7,007 nucleotides of DNA from CAZZCS01 sp964652645 (lineage in GTDB: Bacteria; Cloacimonadota; Cloacimonadia; Cloacimonadales; Cloacimonadaceae): the NCBI GenBank assembly GCA_964652645.1, contig CAZZCS010000112.1:1-7007 (forward strand). The letters are read 5' to 3'. Within the stretch, counting starts at the first letter, position 1, and each line of letters begins with the position of its first letter. A model generated the notes under the pieces. That model was not told the origin of the DNA. It saw only the letters and a program-made list of their open reading frames with translations, and did no database searches. The translations under genes were made by a program, and so were the position numbers. Shown one piece after another: positions 6,119-7,007 of the stretch.

Positions 6119-6802
6119 TTGTCACTAAGCAAAAAGGAGGGAGCGATCAATCGTGTTCCTTTGCTTCATTTATTGCTCGGCCGTTTCTATGAAACAGAAC
6201 TTAAAGACCTTAGCGCAGCCGAAAAACACTACAAGCAAGCAGAACATGCGCAAAGCGTTCTAAGCTCAAGTGGCATGGTTTTGTTGGATCTTGATCAGCA
6301 GATTGCACTTCAGAGACAAGTCTTTATGGACAAATTCTACGCAGGGCATAAACCGCTTGCACTTGAAGAAAGCCTGAGCTTTATCTATTATTCTGATTAT
6401 AGAAAGGCTCTGACTTTATTTCAATATTCACTGTTGATGTATCAACGGGATAGATTTCCCGATTTAGGTACTCTACAAGAAAAACTCAATCTTCCTCAAT
6501 CCACATTGCAAGCCATAAAAGCAAGACTAACCAGATTAGGTTATCCGGTACCAGACTTCCGAAAGCATTGTGATCGCCATCAAGCTATCGGGTTCGTTCC
6601 CGGCATAAAGACTTATCTTAGCTCAATTGCCGATCTAAACTGGAAGGAAGCTGATGAAAGATTCAAGCGGGATATGTTAACTCTGCTCATTGAGCGTTAC
6701 GGGGGTAAAAAGACTAAGATTTGTGACCATCTTAAGGTGAGCGATTTCACTCTCAGAAAGCTATGCAAATCTGTGCTAAACGTAAAGAAAGACCCAGAAT
6801 GA
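6119..6802 (+). CDS. C-terminal part of the TPR regulator with Fis-type helix-turn-helix
   Basis: The frame is continuous with the upstream TPR piece and opens 19 bases after its TAA. A TTG at 6119 is the first possible start, but it has no proper ribosome binding site, since AAGG ends only two bases before it. Residues 11-46 form a further TPR-like pair (LLHLLLGRFYETEL, AAEKHYKQAEHA). Residues 117-142 (GTLQEKLNLPQSTLQAIKAR) look like one helix-turn-helix. Residues 183-220 match the Fis-type HTH of NtrC-family C-termini (ERYGGKKTKICDHLKVSDF, then TLRKLCKSV). No AAA+ sigma54-interacting domain is present, so this is not an NtrC-type activator but a TPR sensor joined to a DNA-binding end. A strong AAGGAGG at 6134-6140 has no ATG, GTG or TTG in frame at useful distance. 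It ends in TGA. Taken alone it would be an orphan DNA-binding fragment; it most likely belongs to the 5321 gene. Confidence 0.65.
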   Translation: MSLSKKEGAINRVPLLHLLLGRFYETELKDLSAAEKHYKQAEHAQSVLSSSGMVLLDLDQQIALQRQVFMDKFYAGHKPLALEESLSFIYYSDYRKALTLFQYSLLMYQRDRFPDLGTLQEKLNLPQSTLQAIKARLTRLGYPVPDFRKHCDRHQAIGFVPGIKTYLSSIADLNWKEADERFKRDMLTLLIERYGGKKTKICDHLKVSDFTLRKLCKSVLNVKKDPE

Positions 6803-6859
6803 GGAGGAATAGTCAAGACATTAAGATTCCGTGTACCCTGTCAAATTGTTAACATTTCT

Positions 6860-7007
6860 CTAATAGGCCAGAATCAGTTCAGAAAGCTCTCCATGGATTG
6901 AAGCTTTCATCTGATACTCCAGAATATCTGCCGGCCAATTTCAGTATCTCAGTTCACTCTCATCAAAGTGGTAAACGCGGGTCAAGCGTTCATGCTTCCA
7001 GGCTTTA
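6860..7007 (-). pseudogene. C-terminal end of an unrecognised protein with an in-frame TGA, cut by window edge
   Basis: From 7006 downward one minus-strand frame reads KAWKHERLTRVYHFDESELRY and meets TGA at 6943-6941. The same frame then continues NWPADILEYQMKASIHGELS and ELILAY to TAG at 6862-6860. Both parts have protein-like composition, and TGG in place of TGA would join them (RYWNWPAD). The protein may truly end at 6941, with the rest being open by chance or a relic of a longer end. I cannot assign a family from so short a stretch. It converges on the TPR/HTH gene; the 57 bases between them (6803-6859) show no clear terminator. Confidence 0.35.

Noticed and set aside
6840..6857. TGTTAACA palindrome (6847-6854) after the TPR/HTH gene as a terminator
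   Set aside because: The dyad is AT-rich, has no loop and no T tract, so it does not make a terminator.
6941..6943. TGA as selenocysteine, or as tryptophan by an altered code
   Set aside because: I see no convincing bacterial SECIS-like hairpin just downstream. The intact genes here use TGG for tryptophan and contain no internal TGA, and TGA ends the 6802 frame.
1..7007. tRNA, rRNA, CRISPR arrays, insertion-sequence ends
   Set aside because: No cloverleaf-like segments, regular spaced repeats, terminal inverted repeats with transposase or target duplications were seen.

Overview
The window looks like a chromosomal segment of a Gram-negative bacterium, probably a member of Candidatus Cloacimonadota (WWE1) or a near relative. 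This assignment is inferred from protein style, not from a marker gene. The signs are large secreted beta-rich proteins, a C-terminal sorting domain of the FlgD-like/Por type with an FPNPFNP motif, an N-terminal region with the motif NNRYPLGYYQGYERSASLY, and tandem formylglycine-generating-enzyme-like (FGE/SUMF1) domains joined by a chitobiase-C-terminal-like module.

Layout. Positions 1-874 (minus strand) hold the N-terminal 291 codons of the replication-restart helicase PriA; the gene runs off the left edge just after its Walker A motif. Positions 875-1142 are intergenic, with a candidate priA promoter inside an inverted repeat and an intrinsic terminator (1025-1050) that closes the next minus-strand operon. 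That operon runs from about 5258 down to 1143. It encodes first a secreted modular surface protein, split by a -1 frameshift at a run of four A (4644-4647) into fragments 5162-4593 and 4689-3295, and then, after 10 bases, a 713-residue exported protein with two FGE-like domains. A strong sigma70-type promoter (5265-5293) drives the operon, and a dyad (5262-5288) lies over that promoter.

Divergent from the operon, 5321-6802 on the plus strand encodes a TPR-rich protein ending in a Fis-type helix-turn-helix. One reading frame is interrupted by a single in-frame TAA at 6098-6100, giving pieces 5321-6100 and 6119-6802. At the right edge, the minus strand carries the C-terminal end of an unrecognised protein, again with an in-frame stop (TGA at 6941-6943) followed by protein-like sequence to 6860.

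How the parts may work together (inference). The TPR/HTH protein is a plausible regulator of the divergent surface-protein operon, and the dyad over the operon promoter is a natural candidate for its site. Both the regulator and the first surface protein are interrupted, and a third interruption is suspected at the right edge. This means local gene decay, reversible on/off switching or recoding, or sequencing and assembly errors. The sequence alone cannot choose between these, and read-level evidence would be decisive.
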